Below are positions 7,011 through 7,011 of a stretch of 7,011 nt of DNA, piece after piece. The notes under the pieces are model-generated. The model saw nothing but the letters and a program-made list of their open reading frames with translations. It made no database searches and was not told the origin of the DNA. The first letter of the stretch is position 1. Each line of letters begins with the position of its first letter. The position numbers and the translations under genes are program-made. Origin of the DNA: Methanobacteriota archaeon (GTDB lineage Archaea > Methanobacteriota > Methanobacteria > Methanobacteriales > Methanobacteriaceae); contig JAKQFA010000040.1 in NCBI GenBank assembly GCA_029556335.1, forward strand, positions 1 to 7,011, read 5' to 3'.

Positions 7011-7011
7011 A

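Overview
The window looks like a piece of a methanogenic archaeon of the Methanobacteriales, probably Methanobacterium or a close relative. The reasons are a membrane-anchored CobN-like protein, a DUF1616 membrane protein, and a surface DUF11-repeat protein with a hydrophobic-plus-basic C-terminal anchor. The promoters also look archaeal: TATA boxes sit about 25 bp before start codons, and genes end in T-tracts. No tRNA, rRNA, CRISPR array, insertion sequence or integrase was seen.

Layout, left to right: (1) 2-1315 (+) is the C-terminal part of a CobN/Mg-chelatase-H-like protein with a Ser/Thr-rich stalk and a terminal membrane anchor, followed by a hairpin/T-tract terminator. (2) 1358-1670 is an AT-rich convergent intergenic stretch. 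(3) 1671-3854 (-) holds four genes read leftward: a PqqD-like protein (3854-3567), a membrane AAA-like protein with a degenerate P-loop (3474-2866), a YdjM/DUF457-type membrane metal-dependent hydrolase overlapping it by ATGA (2869-2237), and a lasso-peptide B2-type cysteine protease (from about 2072 to 1671). (4) 3891-3898 is a TATA element placed to serve both the PqqD gene and the divergent gene. (5) 3922-5895 (+) is a large membrane protein made of three DUF1616-like four-helix modules joined by acidic linkers. (6) 5896-6235 is the eroded rest of that gene: an in-frame TAG, two apparent one-base deletions, and then a foreign-looking membrane-helix tail. (7) 6366-7010 (-) is the C-terminal end of a DUF11-repeat surface protein with its own terminator.

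The most interesting part is the leftward block. A PqqD-like peptide-recognition protein and a B2-like leader protease are the two halves of the lasso-peptide maturation protease. Here they are separated by a putative pseudo-ATPase and a membrane hydrolase. Neither an asparagine-synthetase-like cyclase nor a convincing precursor peptide is visible. The locus is either an incomplete or dispersed archaeal lasso cluster or a different peptide-processing system built from the same parts. The other genes (surface CobN, DUF1616, DUF11) all point to the cell envelope.
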